Shown: one piece after another, positions 52,281 to 61,160 of the stretch | How positions within the stretch are numbered: position 1 is the stretch's first letter | Layout: the number at the start of each line of letters is the position of its first letter | Source: Caenibius sp. WL | Lineage (GTDB): Bacteria > Pseudomonadota > Alphaproteobacteria > Sphingomonadales > Sphingomonadaceae | DNA length: 64,000 nucleotides | NCBI RefSeq assembly: GCF_019803445.1 | Contig: NZ_CP081844.1 | Coordinates: 1,872,501-1,936,500, forward strand | Direction: 5' to 3' | Notes under the pieces: model-generated | Seen by the model: only the letters and a program-made list of their open reading frames with translations | What the model was told of the DNA's origin: nothing | Database searches by the model: none | Made by a program: the position numbers and the translations under genes

Positions 52281-52886
52281 TCAGGCTTCGTTTTCGGCGG
52301 CCTCATCCATGAGGTCGGCCGGGATTTCGCCGGGTTCCGCGTTCGGATCGACGGCTTCGGTGAAGCCTTCCGATTCGGCGCGTTCATCTTCGAACATCTG
52401 GGCCATGACGTCGACGCCTTGGCTCTGCAGTTCCGCTTCGTCGTCCGAACGGGCGACATTGGCTTTCACGGTTACCGAAACTTCGGGGTGAAGGGCAACG
52501 CGCACGTCGAACATGCCGATGGTCTTGATCGGGCGTTCGAGAATGACCTGCGACTTGGTGATGTCGTGGCCCTTGGCGACCAGCGCATCGACGATGTCGC
52601 GGACGCTGACCGAACCGTAAAGCTGGCCCGAGTTCGACGAGGCGCGGATCAGGACGACTTCGACGCCATCCACGTCCTTGCCCTGACCTTCGGCCACGAC
52701 ACGGCGTTCCGCGTTTTCCTTTTCCAGGCGTTCGCGGTTGGCTTCGAAGACCTTCTTGTTCGCGTCGTTGGCGCGCAGGGCCTTCTTCTGGGGGAGAAGG
52801 AAGTTACGGGCGTAACCGTCCTTCACGGTGACGACGTCACCGATGGAACCCAGCTTCTCGATACGTTCGAGCAGAATGATATCCAT
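52281..52886 (-). CDS. rplI: 50S ribosomal protein L9
   Basis: A 201-residue L9. [39 protein letters not shown] is the N-terminal 23S-binding domain; a long helix ([20 protein letters not shown]) joins it to the C-terminal domain. About 45 acidic residues at the end ([22 protein letters not shown] onward) exceed the usual ~150-residue length, a tail common in sphingomonads. Last gene of rpsF-rpsR-rplI. Confidence 0.95.
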   Translation of the reverse strand: MDIILLERIEKLGSIGDVVTVKDGYARNFLLPQKKALRANDANKKVFEANRERLEKENAERRVVAEGQGKDVDGVEVVLIRASSNSGQLYGSVSVRDIVDALVAKGHDITKSQVILERPIKTIGMFDVRVALHPEVSVTVKANVARSDDEAELQSQGVDVMAQMFEDERAESEGFTEAVDPNAEPGEIPADLMDEAAENEA

Positions 52887-52899
52887 GGTCGTGCCCTCC

Positions 52900-53124
52900 T
52901 TACTTCACGATATAGGGCAGCAGGCCGATCGTGCGCGCACGCTTGATCGCCTTGGAAAGTTCACGCTGCTTCTTGGCGGAAACGGCGGTGATGCGGCTGG
53001 GGACGATCTTGCCGCGCTCGGACATGAAGCCCTGCAGCAGACGGACGTCCTTGTAGTCGATCTTCGGCGCGTTCTTCGCGGAGAACGGGCAGCTTTTGCG
53101 GCGGCGGAAGAAGGGGCGGGCCAT
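52900..53124 (-). CDS. rpsR: 30S ribosomal protein S18
   Basis: A 74-residue S18: [58 protein letters not shown]. It binds the 30S platform as a heterodimer with S6, encoded just before it; its start shares one base with the rpsF stop (TGATG-type junction). Confidence 0.96.
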   Translation of the reverse strand: MARPFFRRRKSCPFSAKNAPKIDYKDVRLLQGFMSERGKIVPSRITAVSAKKQRELSKAIKRARTIGLLPYIVK

Positions 53125-53492
53125 CAGTTGTTGTCTCCATCCCGGTCGCGGCTGCGGCGACGTTCGCGGTCGTTCTTGCGCATCATCACGGACGGGCCGC
53201 CTTCATGTTCGTCCACACGGACGGTCATGTAGCGGATGATGTCTTCGTTGATGCGGCTCTGGCGCTCCAGCTCTTCGACAACGCTGCCCGAAGCATCGAT
53301 GTTCAGCAGCACGAAGTGCGCCTTGCGGTTACGGTCGATCTTGTAGGCGAGGTTCTTGAGACCCCAGGTTTCGGTCTTCGTGACCTTGCCCTGACCCTGT
53401 TCGACAATCTCGGTGGCAGCGGCTGCCAGCGCATCGACCTGGCTCTGGCTCAGGTCCTGGCGCGCAAGAAAAACATGCTCGTAGAGCGGCAT
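53124..53492 (-). CDS. rpsF: 30S ribosomal protein S6
   Basis: A 122-residue S6: [33 protein letters not shown], then [29 protein letters not shown], with a charged C-terminal tail ([18 protein letters not shown]). The frame is open further upstream but ATG 53492 begins the universal N-terminus and has an AAAGGATAG site 6-8 nt before it. Confidence 0.96.
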   Translation of the reverse strand: MPLYEHVFLARQDLSQSQVDALAAAATEIVEQGQGKVTKTETWGLKNLAYKIDRNRKAHFVLLNIDASGSVVEELERQSRINEDIIRYMTVRVDEHEGGPSVMMRKNDRERRRSRDRDGDNN

Positions 53493-53524
53493 GTGCGCTA
53501 TCCTTTCAATTTCCGCCGATCGCT

Positions 53525-53551
53525 GGCATTCCCGCGCCCATCGCGGGAGCC
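53525..53551 (-). promoter_or_regulatory. hairpin in the rpsF leader
   Basis: Positions 53530-53536 and 53542-53548 form a perfect 7-bp stem with a 5-nt loop, extended by GGC/GCC past a 2-nt bulge, 33-59 nt upstream of the rpsF start. S6:S18 complexes bind leader hairpins to autoregulate rpsF operons in many bacteria; I cannot confirm the specific bulge consensus here. Confidence 0.4.
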
Positions 53552-53784
53552 CCTCCGGCCTTCTTCGATTTCCAGAACAGCGATGGGCATGGCCCTGCCT
53601 GCACGGGAAGCGCGCGCCATAGCCGGTTTTTGCAGGAATGCAAGGCGGAGCGAGGAAATTCTGCGGGCGGGCGCATGTATCGGGGATGATCTGGCCGCGC
53701 CGATCCTTTACGCCGGCAACGCAGGTGCGGAAATCGATCACCTTGCCGCTTGCGTTTGGCATCCGCCATGATCAGGAAAAGACG

Positions 53785-55167
53785 ATGACCCGTACAGGCA
53801 CCCGATGGATCGTTTGGCTGGCCGCGCTCGCCGCGTCGTCGCCCGCGCTGGCTGAGGACAAGGGCGATCCCGGCCCGCTGCAACAGGCAATTGGCGATCC
53901 CGATGGTCTTTCCGTCTCGGGCAGCGTGCGCGTGCGCTATGAAAGCATAGCCAACCAGTTCCGCCCGGGGCTGGAGGAAAACTCCGATATCCTTCTCATC
54001 CGCTCCACTCTGGCGGCGCAGTACGATACCGGCCCCGTTCGGATCGGTGGCGAGCTGATCGATGCGCGGGCCTATCTGGCCGGACGGAACAGTTCCATCG
54101 GGACCGGCGAAGTCAACGCGCTGGAACTGGTGCAGGCCTATCTCGGATTCGATTTCGGCGACGGCCTGGGCAAAGGCAGCGACACCACGCTGGATGTGGG
54201 CCGCTTCACTATGGATCTGGGTTCGCGCAGGCTGGTGTCGCGCAACAATTTCCGCAACACCACCAATGCCTTCACCGGGGCCAAGCTGCAGGTCCGCACG
54301 GCGAACAAGGGCACCGTGGCGGCTTTCTATACTCTGCCGCTGATCCGCGAACCGGCGGACAAGGACGGCATTCTCGACAACCGGGTGAAATGGGATCGGG
54401 AAAGTTTCGACCTGCAGTTCTGGGGCGCTTTCGCCAGTCAACCGGTCGGGCGGGGGATGACGCTGGAAGCCTATTTCTACGGGCTCAACGAACGCGATTC
54501 GCATCGGCTGGCGACGCGCAACCGCCAGCTTTACACCCCCGGGCTGCGGCTGTTCACCAAGCCCGCGCCCGGCAAATGGGATTTCGAGCTGGAAGGCGCT
54601 TACCAGTTCGGCCACGTGCGCCAATCCGCGGCGGAAGCGGCGGACCGGGTCGGCGTGTCGGCCTATACGCTCCACGCCGAAGCAGGTTATCAATTCGCCG
54701 CCGACTGGTCTCCGCGCGTCGCGCTGGAATACGACCGGGCATCGGGGGACAAACCGGGCGGCCGCTACGGCCGGTTCGACAATCTCTACGGATCGCGCCG
54801 GGGCGATTTCGGGCCGACCAGCACGTTCGGGGCCCTGGGACGCAGCAACGTCAGTTCGCTGGGGCTGCGTCTGGAAGTGGAGCCGAGCAAGCGCTGGGAC
54901 GGCTTCCTGCATTACAGCGCGAACTGGCTCGACAGCGCGTATGACAGTTTCGCCACCACCGGCGTGCGTGATCCGGCTGGGGCGGCGGGCCGCTTCGCCG
55001 GGCACCAGATCGAAGCGCGCGTGCGCTATTGGGCGGTCCCGGGAATCCTGCGGCTGGATACGGGCGGGGCGGTGCTGCTCAACGGGCGCTTCCTGAAGGA
55101 CGCCGCCAATGCCAACCGCTATGGCAATCCCGCTTTCGGCTATGTGGAACTGACCGCCACGTTCTGA
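53785..55167 (+). CDS. alginate-export-domain outer-membrane porin (AlgE-like)
   Basis: A 460-residue outer-membrane protein with a signal peptide (MTRTGTRWIVWLAALAASSPALA). The mature chain is a series of amphipathic strands (LSVSGSVRVRYESI, VRIGGELIDARAYL, LVQAYLGFDFGDG, WDFELEGAYQFG, HAEAGYQFAADWSPRVALEYDRAS) and ends VELTATF with the C-terminal Phe. DVGRFTMDLGSRRLVSRNNFRNTTNAF is the conserved block of the Alginate_exp family. Related proteins export or import polysaccharides or aromatic compounds; no alginate genes are visible here, so the substrate is open. Confidence 0.85.
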   Translation: MTRTGTRWIVWLAALAASSPALAEDKGDPGPLQQAIGDPDGLSVSGSVRVRYESIANQFRPGLEENSDILLIRSTLAAQYDTGPVRIGGELIDARAYLAGRNSSIGTGEVNALELVQAYLGFDFGDGLGKGSDTTLDVGRFTMDLGSRRLVSRNNFRNTTNAFTGAKLQVRTANKGTVAAFYTLPLIREPADKDGILDNRVKWDRESFDLQFWGAFASQPVGRGMTLEAYFYGLNERDSHRLATRNRQLYTPGLRLFTKPAPGKWDFELEGAYQFGHVRQSAAEAADRVGVSAYTLHAEAGYQFAADWSPRVALEYDRASGDKPGGRYGRFDNLYGSRRGDFGPTSTFGALGRSNVSSLGLRLEVEPSKRWDGFLHYSANWLDSAYDSFATTGVRDPAGAAGRFAGHQIEARVRYWAVPGILRLDTGGAVLLNGRFLKDAANANRYGNPAFGYVELTATF

Positions 55168-55172
55168 GCCGG

Positions 55173-56594
55173 TCAGCCCAGCTTGCTGAGGATATCGCGG
55201 GCGAACAGCGAAAGCGTGTCGTCCCGCGCGCCCATCACCACGATCCGGTCGCCCGGCTGCGCCAGTGCGACAATGGCCTGCCCGCAGGCCTCGCGATCCG
55301 GGATATAGCGCGCGTGGCCGCCTGCCTGTTCGATCAGGCGGACAATCCGTTCGCTGCCTTCGCTGCGATCCACCGTGCCGCCGAAATAGACCGGATCGCA
55401 CAGGATCGTGATGTCGCCTGCGTCCAGTTCCTGCGCGAAAGTTTCCGCCAGTTCGCGCCCCATCTGGCGCAGCGGGCCGTAACCGTGCGGCTGGAAGAAG
55501 GCGATCACGCGGCCCGGATGGCTTTTGAGCGTGCGCAGCGTGGCGCGGCATTTTTCGGGATTGTGGCCGAAATCGTCGATCACTGTCACGCCTGATGGGC
55601 TGGTGCCGATGATATCGAACCGGCGCGCAAGCCCCGCGAACGTGCCCAGCGCGGCCACCGCATCGGCAATGGAAACGCCGGCCGCATGGGCGCCCGCCAC
55701 AGCGGCGAGAGCGTTGGAGAGATTGTGGCGGCCGGGCACCTGCAAAACGAGCGCGTGGCGCATGCCGCTGCTCCGGTCGATCAGTGTGGCCGCGATCCCG
55801 GTCGGACTGTCGGCGACAGTGCCGGGCTCGACGCCGATCATCGCTTCGGGATGGTTGATAGCGAACGTGACCGGCGCACTGGCCCCGCTGGCTAGCGCGC
55901 GGCTTTCGCTATCGTCCCAGTTGATGGCCGCGCGGCCTGCGATGGCGAGGAAATCCCCGAACAACTGGCGCAGTTCCTCCATGCTCTTGTGATCGAGGCT
56001 GACATTGAGCAGCACCGCGACCGACGGGCGGTAGAGCGCGATGGAGCCGTCGCTTTCGTCGACTTCCGAAACAAACACATCCCCCGCACCCACTCGCGCG
56101 CTGGCAAAGGGTGTATCGGGCGCGACGAAGTTCTTCATCACCGCGCCATTCATGATCGTGGGATCGCGCCCGGCCTGATGCATGATCCAGCCGAGCATTC
56201 CGGTCACGGTCGATTTGCCGCTGGTGCCGCCCACGGCGATGGACGCGCGCGCGCGGTTGAACAGGGTGGAAAGCAATTCCGCCCGGGTCATGCGCGGGCA
56301 GCCCAGTTCCTTTGCCCGGATCACTTCGGGCACGGTGTCTTCCACCGCGGCCGAGGCGACGAGCACCTGGGCAGCATTGGTGACGCCGCTGCCGTCCTGC
56401 GGGAACAGAGCGATGCCCTGCCGTTCCAGCCAGGCGAATTTTTCCGGCGTGCGGCCCTGGTCGCGGCTGCGGTCGGACCCGGCGATGGCCGCGCCCTGTC
56501 CGCGCAGGATCATGGCGAGCGGAAGCATCCCCGATCCACCAATGCCGCAAAAGAACCAGGGGTGAGCAGTCAAATCAGCCAGATTGTCGTTCAT
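55173..56594 (-). CDS. Mur ligase, MurC/Mpl-like (UDP-MurNAc:peptide ligase)
   Basis: A 473-residue Mur ligase. CGIGGSGMLPLAMIL (16-30) is the Rossmann N-domain motif of MurC/Mpl, VGGTSGKSTVTGML carries the P-loop (122-129), SEVDESDGS and LNVSLDHKSMEEL the central domain, VPGRHNLSNALAAV and VIDDFGHNPEKCRATL the end. Variations from canonical MurC (GTSGKST where MurC has GTHGKT, and DFGHNPEK instead of DYGHHPTE) and its position next to an LD-carboxypeptidase favour a Mpl-type recycling ligase over the essential MurC. It shares a 51-nt divergent spacer with that gene. Confidence 0.82.
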   Translation of the reverse strand: MNDNLADLTAHPWFFCGIGGSGMLPLAMILRGQGAAIAGSDRSRDQGRTPEKFAWLERQGIALFPQDGSGVTNAAQVLVASAAVEDTVPEVIRAKELGCPRMTRAELLSTLFNRARASIAVGGTSGKSTVTGMLGWIMHQAGRDPTIMNGAVMKNFVAPDTPFASARVGAGDVFVSEVDESDGSIALYRPSVAVLLNVSLDHKSMEELRQLFGDFLAIAGRAAINWDDSESRALASGASAPVTFAINHPEAMIGVEPGTVADSPTGIAATLIDRSSGMRHALVLQVPGRHNLSNALAAVAGAHAAGVSIADAVAALGTFAGLARRFDIIGTSPSGVTVIDDFGHNPEKCRATLRTLKSHPGRVIAFFQPHGYGPLRQMGRELAETFAQELDAGDITILCDPVYFGGTVDRSEGSERIVRLIEQAGGHARYIPDREACGQAIVALAQPGDRIVVMGARDDTLSLFARDILSKLG

Positions 56595-56645
56595 AGTCCC
56601 TCGGTATCAGTTGTGCCGGACAACACAAGCTGGCTAGGTATCGCC

Positions 56646-57479
56646 ATGACCCGAATAGCCGTCTGCGCACCGTCGACGCCCCTCTTGCGTGAAGAGGCCG
56701 ACCGCGTGCTCTATCTTGCCGCGACAGACTTCCCGGATGTGCAACTGGCGTTCCACGAACAATGCTTTGCCGTGGATGGGCATTTTGCCGGGCCCGACAG
56801 CATGCGGCGCGATGCCTTTCTCGAATGCGCGAACGATCCGGCATTCGATGCGGTGTGGTTCGCGCGCGGCGGTTATGGCGCGAACCGGATCGCCGGGGCG
56901 GTGGTGGCGCGGCTGGGGGCAGCGGCACGGGACAAGGTCTATCTGGGATATTCGGATGGCGGCTATATGCTGGGCGCGCTCTATCGGGCCGGAGTGGGGC
57001 ACCCCGCCCATGGGCCGATGGCGGGCGATATCCGGCGCGATGGCGGGGAGGCGGCGATCCGCCGGGCGCTCGGCTATCTTGCGGGCGGGCGTGGCGGGCT
57101 GGAACCGACGCTGGCCGAATGCCCGCATCCCGTGGCGGCGTTCAATCTCATGACGCTGGCCATGCTGTGCGGCACCGATCTGATGCCGGACCTGACGGGC
57201 CATGTGGTGATGGTCGAGGAAGTGTCCGAATACCTCTATGCGGTGGACCGGCTGTTCTTCCATGTCACCAGCCAGTTGCCGGGGCTTGCCGGGCTGCGCC
57301 TCGGGCGGGTGAGCGACGTGCCCGAAAACGACCGGCCGTTCGGCGCGGATGCGGAGGAAATCGCCCGGTATTGGTGCGATCGTGCGGGAATCCCCTATCT
57401 TGGCCCGGCCGATGTGGGGCATGATCCTGCCAACAAGATTGTGCCATTCGGGCTTGCGGGGAAAGCGGCGGGGCAATAA
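56646..57479 (+). CDS. ldcA: LD-carboxypeptidase, S66 family
   Basis: A 277-residue cytoplasmic serine peptidase removing the terminal D-Ala from murein tetrapeptides. S66 catalytic residues: S103 in YLGYSDGGYM, E191/E192 in VVMVEEVSEYLYAVDRL and H259 in VGHDPANKIVPFGL; WFARGGYGANR is the oxyanion region. The tripeptide product is the substrate of a Mpl-type ligase, encoded divergently next door. The frame is open upstream, antisense to that ligase; ATG 56646 (MTRIAVCAPS) is the family N-terminus. Confidence 0.88.
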   Translation: MTRIAVCAPSTPLLREEADRVLYLAATDFPDVQLAFHEQCFAVDGHFAGPDSMRRDAFLECANDPAFDAVWFARGGYGANRIAGAVVARLGAAARDKVYLGYSDGGYMLGALYRAGVGHPAHGPMAGDIRRDGGEAAIRRALGYLAGGRGGLEPTLAECPHPVAAFNLMTLAMLCGTDLMPDLTGHVVMVEEVSEYLYAVDRLFFHVTSQLPGLAGLRLGRVSDVPENDRPFGADAEEIARYWCDRAGIPYLGPADVGHDPANKIVPFGLAGKAAGQ

Positions 57480-57505
57480 CCGCGCGCGGCAAAGGAGTTT
57501 TGAAT

Positions 57506-58444
57506 ATGCGGGCATTCGTATTTCCCGGGCAGGGGAGCCAGAAGGTTGGGATGGGCAAGGAACTCGCCGAGGCGAGCGTGGTGGCCCGCGAAGTGTTCGA
57601 GGAAGTGGACGAGGCGCTTTCGCAGAAGCTGTCCGCGCTGATGTTCGAAGGGCCGGACGATCAGCTTACGCTGACCGAAAACGCGCAGCCCGCGATTATG
57701 GCCAATGCCATCGCCACCTTGCGCGTGCTGGAACAGGAAGGCGGTCTGACGATAGCCGACAAGGGTGATTTTGTCGCCGGGCACAGCCTGGGCGAATACA
57801 CCGCGCTGTGCGCCGTGGGCGGTTTCTCGCTGGCCGACACGGCCCGCCTGCTCAAGCTGCGCGGGCAATCGATGCAGGCCGCCGTGCCGGTGGGCGAAGG
57901 CGCGATGTGTGCGCTGCTCGGCGCCGATGTGGAAAAGGCGCAGGCGCTGGCCGATGCCGCCGCGGAAGGGCAGGTCTGCACCGTGGCGAACGACAACGAT
58001 CCGACGCAGGTCGTCCTTTCCGGGCACCGCGCGGCGATCGAACGGGCGGTGGCCATGGTCAAGGATCACGGGATCAAGCGCGGCGTGCTGCTGCCGGTAT
58101 CCGCGCCGTTCCATTGCCCGCTGATGCAGCCCGCCGCCGATGCGATGGCCGAAGCGCTGGCGCAGGTGCCGGTCAACGCGTTGCGCCTGCCGGTGTTCGC
58201 CAATGTGACCGCCGCGATGGTCAGCGATCCGGCGGAAGAACAGCGGCTGCTGGTGGAGCAGGTATGCGGCCGCGTGCGCTGGCGCGAAAGCGTGATCGCG
58301 ATGAAAGCCGCCGGTGCTGAACATTTCGTCGAACTGGGCGGCAAAGTCGTCGGCCCGATGATTTCGCGCACGGTCGACGATGTAACGGTCGTCAGTGTGA
58401 TTACCATGGCCGATATCGAAGCCCTGGCCAAGGTGCTGGGCTGA
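57506..58444 (+). CDS. fabD: malonyl-CoA:ACP transacylase
   Basis: A 312-residue enzyme loading malonyl onto ACP. MRAFVFPGQGSQKVGMG opens the family; S94 in AGHSLGEYTAL is the acyl-carrying nucleophile, and PVSAPFHCPLMQPAADAM carries the catalytic His. AAAGGAG lies about 7 nt before ATG 57506, which decides against the in-frame TTG two codons earlier. fabG follows after one intervening gene. Confidence 0.95.
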   Translation: MRAFVFPGQGSQKVGMGKELAEASVVAREVFEEVDEALSQKLSALMFEGPDDQLTLTENAQPAIMANAIATLRVLEQEGGLTIADKGDFVAGHSLGEYTALCAVGGFSLADTARLLKLRGQSMQAAVPVGEGAMCALLGADVEKAQALADAAAEGQVCTVANDNDPTQVVLSGHRAAIERAVAMVKDHGIKRGVLLPVSAPFHCPLMQPAADAMAEALAQVPVNALRLPVFANVTAAMVSDPAEEQRLLVEQVCGRVRWRESVIAMKAAGAEHFVELGGKVVGPMISRTVDDVTVVSVITMADIEALAKVLG

Positions 58445-58446
58445 GC

Positions 58447-59031
58447 GTGCTGCGCCATCGCATCGCGGCCGTAAGCATGGCGGCGGCGCTGTTCGCCATC
58501 CCTCCGGGCGCACATGCCGCCGATCATCTCGATTGCATGGCGCAAGGCTACGACGCGGAACAGGAAAAGGTCATCGAATCCTTCGTCGGCTCGTTCGACA
58601 CGAAAAGCCTGAAAAGCGAACCGTCCGGGGCGCTGATGGGGGCTCTGTCGGCGCGTGCCGGTGCCTGCGCGGATCAGCATGGCTGGTCGCCCAACGCCAT
58701 TCTCAACGCTGTCTTCCATCAGACGGGGGCGATGATGGAAGCGGGGCTGCGCAGGCATTCTCCGCTCTCCGATGCGGATATGGTCCGTCTTCTAAGGGCG
58801 ATCAACCGTGCGGATCAGCAGCGCCTGTGGCCTATTCTCGAAAACATGATGGGGCCTTTCATGTCAGGCGAAGAGGCCGAGGAACCGAGCAAGGACGACA
58901 ATCTCTATCTCGGTCTCGTCATTCTGAGTTCCGGCATCCCGGACAACGACACCAGCACCAAATTTGCTGGCGCGCTCCTGGCCGCACAGGCCATACAGCG
59001 GCTGGCCGCCAAACGATTTGCAAGCGAATAA
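58447..59031 (+). CDS. hypothetical exported protein between fabD and fabG
   Basis: A 194-residue protein that I do not recognise. MLRHRIAAVSMAAALFAIPPGAHA is a signal peptide, followed by a mostly helical mature region (DAEQEKVIESFVGSF, DADMVRLLRAINRADQQRLWPILENMM, AGALLAAQAIQRLAAKRF) with two cysteines (DHLDCM, AGACAD). GTG start 2 nt after the fabD stop, fabG ATG 13 nt after its end, so it is in the operon. Periplasmic location contrasts with its cytoplasmic fatty-acid-synthesis neighbours. Confidence 0.75.
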   Translation: MLRHRIAAVSMAAALFAIPPGAHAADHLDCMAQGYDAEQEKVIESFVGSFDTKSLKSEPSGALMGALSARAGACADQHGWSPNAILNAVFHQTGAMMEAGLRRHSPLSDADMVRLLRAINRADQQRLWPILENMMGPFMSGEEAEEPSKDDNLYLGLVILSSGIPDNDTSTKFAGALLAAQAIQRLAAKRFASE

Positions 59032-59043
59032 CGGGGAAAGATT

Positions 59044-59796
59044 ATGTTCGACCTTTCTGGCATGACGGCATTGGTCACAGGCGCATCGGGCGGCATCGGC
59101 TCCTCGATTGCCCGCACATTGGCCGCGCAGGGCGCGCGACTGGCGCTGTCCGGCTCCAATTCGGACAAGCTTCGCGCTTTCCGTGACGAACTGAACAGCG
59201 AATTCGGCCACGATCATGTGGAAATCACCTGCAATCTGGGCAATCCGGAACAGGTGGAGGAACTGATCCCGGCCACGATCAACACCGTCGGCAAGCTCGA
59301 TATCCTCGTCAACAACGCGGGGATCACGCGCGACAATCTCGCCATGCGGATGAAGGACGACGAATGGGATGCGGTGATCCGCATCAATCTGGAATCGACG
59401 TTTCGCCTGATGCGCGCCGCCGCGCGCCCGATGATGAAAGCGAAATTCGGGCGGATCATCAATATCACCAGCATCGTCGGTTCGACCGGCAATCCGGGCC
59501 AGATGAACTATTGCGCGGCCAAGGGGGGCGTCACCGCCATGTCCAAGAGCCTGGCGCAGGAACTGGCCAGCCGCGGAATCACGGTCAACTGCGTCGCGCC
59601 GGGCTTTATCCGCACGGCGATGACGGACGTGCTGCCCGATGCGCAGAAGGACGCGCTCAACGCCAAGATTCCAATGGGCCGCATGGGCGAAGGCGAGGAT
59701 ATCGGCGCAGCGGTTTCCTATCTCGCATCGAAGGAAGCGGGCTATGTCACGGGGCAGACCTTGCATGTGAACGGCGGCATGGCGATGCTGGGCTGA
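59044..59796 (+). CDS. fabG: 3-oxoacyl-ACP reductase
   Basis: A 250-residue short-chain dehydrogenase. TGASGGIG (12-19) is the NADPH loop, NNAG at 90-93, and the catalytic set is S143, Y156 and K160 (ITSIVGSTG; MNYCAAKGG). The C-terminal GYVTGQTLHVNGGMAMLG is typical of FabG. It reduces beta-ketoacyl-ACP in the elongation cycle. acpP and fabF, often next, are absent; dnaN follows after 176 nt. Confidence 0.95.
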   Translation: MFDLSGMTALVTGASGGIGSSIARTLAAQGARLALSGSNSDKLRAFRDELNSEFGHDHVEITCNLGNPEQVEELIPATINTVGKLDILVNNAGITRDNLAMRMKDDEWDAVIRINLESTFRLMRAAARPMMKAKFGRIINITSIVGSTGNPGQMNYCAAKGGVTAMSKSLAQELASRGITVNCVAPGFIRTAMTDVLPDAQKDALNAKIPMGRMGEGEDIGAAVSYLASKEAGYVTGQTLHVNGGMAMLG

Positions 59797-59972
59797 GGCC
59801 CCGCATCCCTGCGCCACGGGGGTGGATTTCCCGAATTTATCCCCAACTTCTCCTGCAAATCCGCCATTCCTGCTTGCCGCGCGGGATGCCCGCGTTAAGG
59901 ATTACCAGCGTATTTCCATGCGTCAGAACGGCGATTCCTTCGCCGTGGGCGCGCTAGGGGGACCGGTAAACG

Positions 59973-61091
59973 ATGAAGGCCACGATCGAACGCGCAACGC
60001 TCCTGCGTTGCCTGTCCCACGTCCAGTCGGTGGTCGAACGCCGCAACACAATCCCGATTCTGTCCAACGTCCTGATCGAAGCCGCGCCGGACAACACGCT
60101 GCGCGTCATGGCGACGGACCTCGATCTCCAGGTCGTGGAAAGTCTGTCGGCGGTGTCTGTCGACGTGCCCGGTGCGATCACGGTTTCGGCGCATCTGCTG
60201 TTCGATATCGCCCGCAAGCTGCCCGATGGCAGCCAGGTCAGCCTCGAAGTGGCGGACAACCGGATGGTGGTGAAATCGGGCCGCAGCCGCTTCTCGCTGC
60301 CGACTTTGCCGCGTGACGATTTCCCGATGATCGTGGAAGGCGATCTGCCGACCAGCTTCGAAATTTCGGCCAAGGCGCTGGCCGAACTGGTCGATCGCAC
60401 CCGCTTTGCGATTTCGACGGAGGAAACGCGCTATTACCTCAACGGCATTTTCCTGCATGTGGCCGACGATGAACTGAAAGCCGCCGCCACTGACGGGCAC
60501 CGTCTGGCGCGCTTCACCATTGCCCGGCCCGACGGGGCCGAAGGCATGCCGGATGTGATCGTGCCCCGCAAGGCGGTGGCCGAACTGCGCAAGCTGCTGG
60601 AAGAAGCGCTCGACACCAATGTCGAAATCGACCTGTCGGCCAGCAAGATCCGCTTCACTCTCGGCGGTGAAAACGGCGTGGTGCTGACCAGCAAGCTGAT
60701 CGACGGCACGTTCCCCGATTACACCCGCGTGATTCCCACCGGCAACGACAAGCTGCTCAAGCTCGATCCGAAGAGCTTCTTCGAAGGCGTGGACCGCGTG
60801 GCCACGATCGCCACGGAAAAGACTCGTGCGGTGAAAATGGGGCTGGATCGCGACAAGGTTACGCTGTCGGTCACTTCGCCCGACAACGGCACGGCGGCGG
60901 AAGAACTGGCGGCGGATTACAGCGCCGAAGGGTTCGAGATCGGCTTCAACGCCAATTATCTCAAGGACATCCTCAGCCAGATCGACGGCGATACCGTGGA
61001 ACTGCATCTGGCCGATGCCGGGGCGCCGACGCTGATCCGCCAGGATTCGAAAAGCGCCGCGCTCTATGTGCTGATGCCGATGCGGGTCTGA
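59973..61091 (+). CDS. dnaN: DNA polymerase III subunit beta (sliding clamp)
   Basis: A 372-residue clamp with three repeated domains: MKATIERATLLRCLSHVQSVVERRNTIPILSNVLIEA, RFAISTEETRYYLNGIFLH and the C-terminal LKDILSQIDGDTVELHLADAGAPTLIRQ ending YVLMPMRV. It tethers polymerase to DNA. dnaA is not adjacent. A TTGCCG hexamer followed 17 nt later by AAGGAT (about 59873-59901) is a possible promoter. Confidence 0.97.
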   Translation: MKATIERATLLRCLSHVQSVVERRNTIPILSNVLIEAAPDNTLRVMATDLDLQVVESLSAVSVDVPGAITVSAHLLFDIARKLPDGSQVSLEVADNRMVVKSGRSRFSLPTLPRDDFPMIVEGDLPTSFEISAKALAELVDRTRFAISTEETRYYLNGIFLHVADDELKAAATDGHRLARFTIARPDGAEGMPDVIVPRKAVAELRKLLEEALDTNVEIDLSASKIRFTLGGENGVVLTSKLIDGTFPDYTRVIPTGNDKLLKLDPKSFFEGVDRVATIATEKTRAVKMGLDRDKVTLSVTSPDNGTAAEELAADYSAEGFEIGFNANYLKDILSQIDGDTVELHLADAGAPTLIRQDSKSAALYVLMPMRV

Positions 61092-61160
61092 TCCGCTTCA
61101 CCTGCGGAAATCGCGCGCCGCCATCCCGGCCAGATCGGGATGGCGGCGTTTCTGTCTGAA

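Noticed and set aside
59837-59845. TTATCCCCA resembling a DnaA box upstream of dnaN
   Set aside because: Single site with one mismatch, no dnaA gene, AT-rich stretch or box cluster nearby, so no support for a replication origin.
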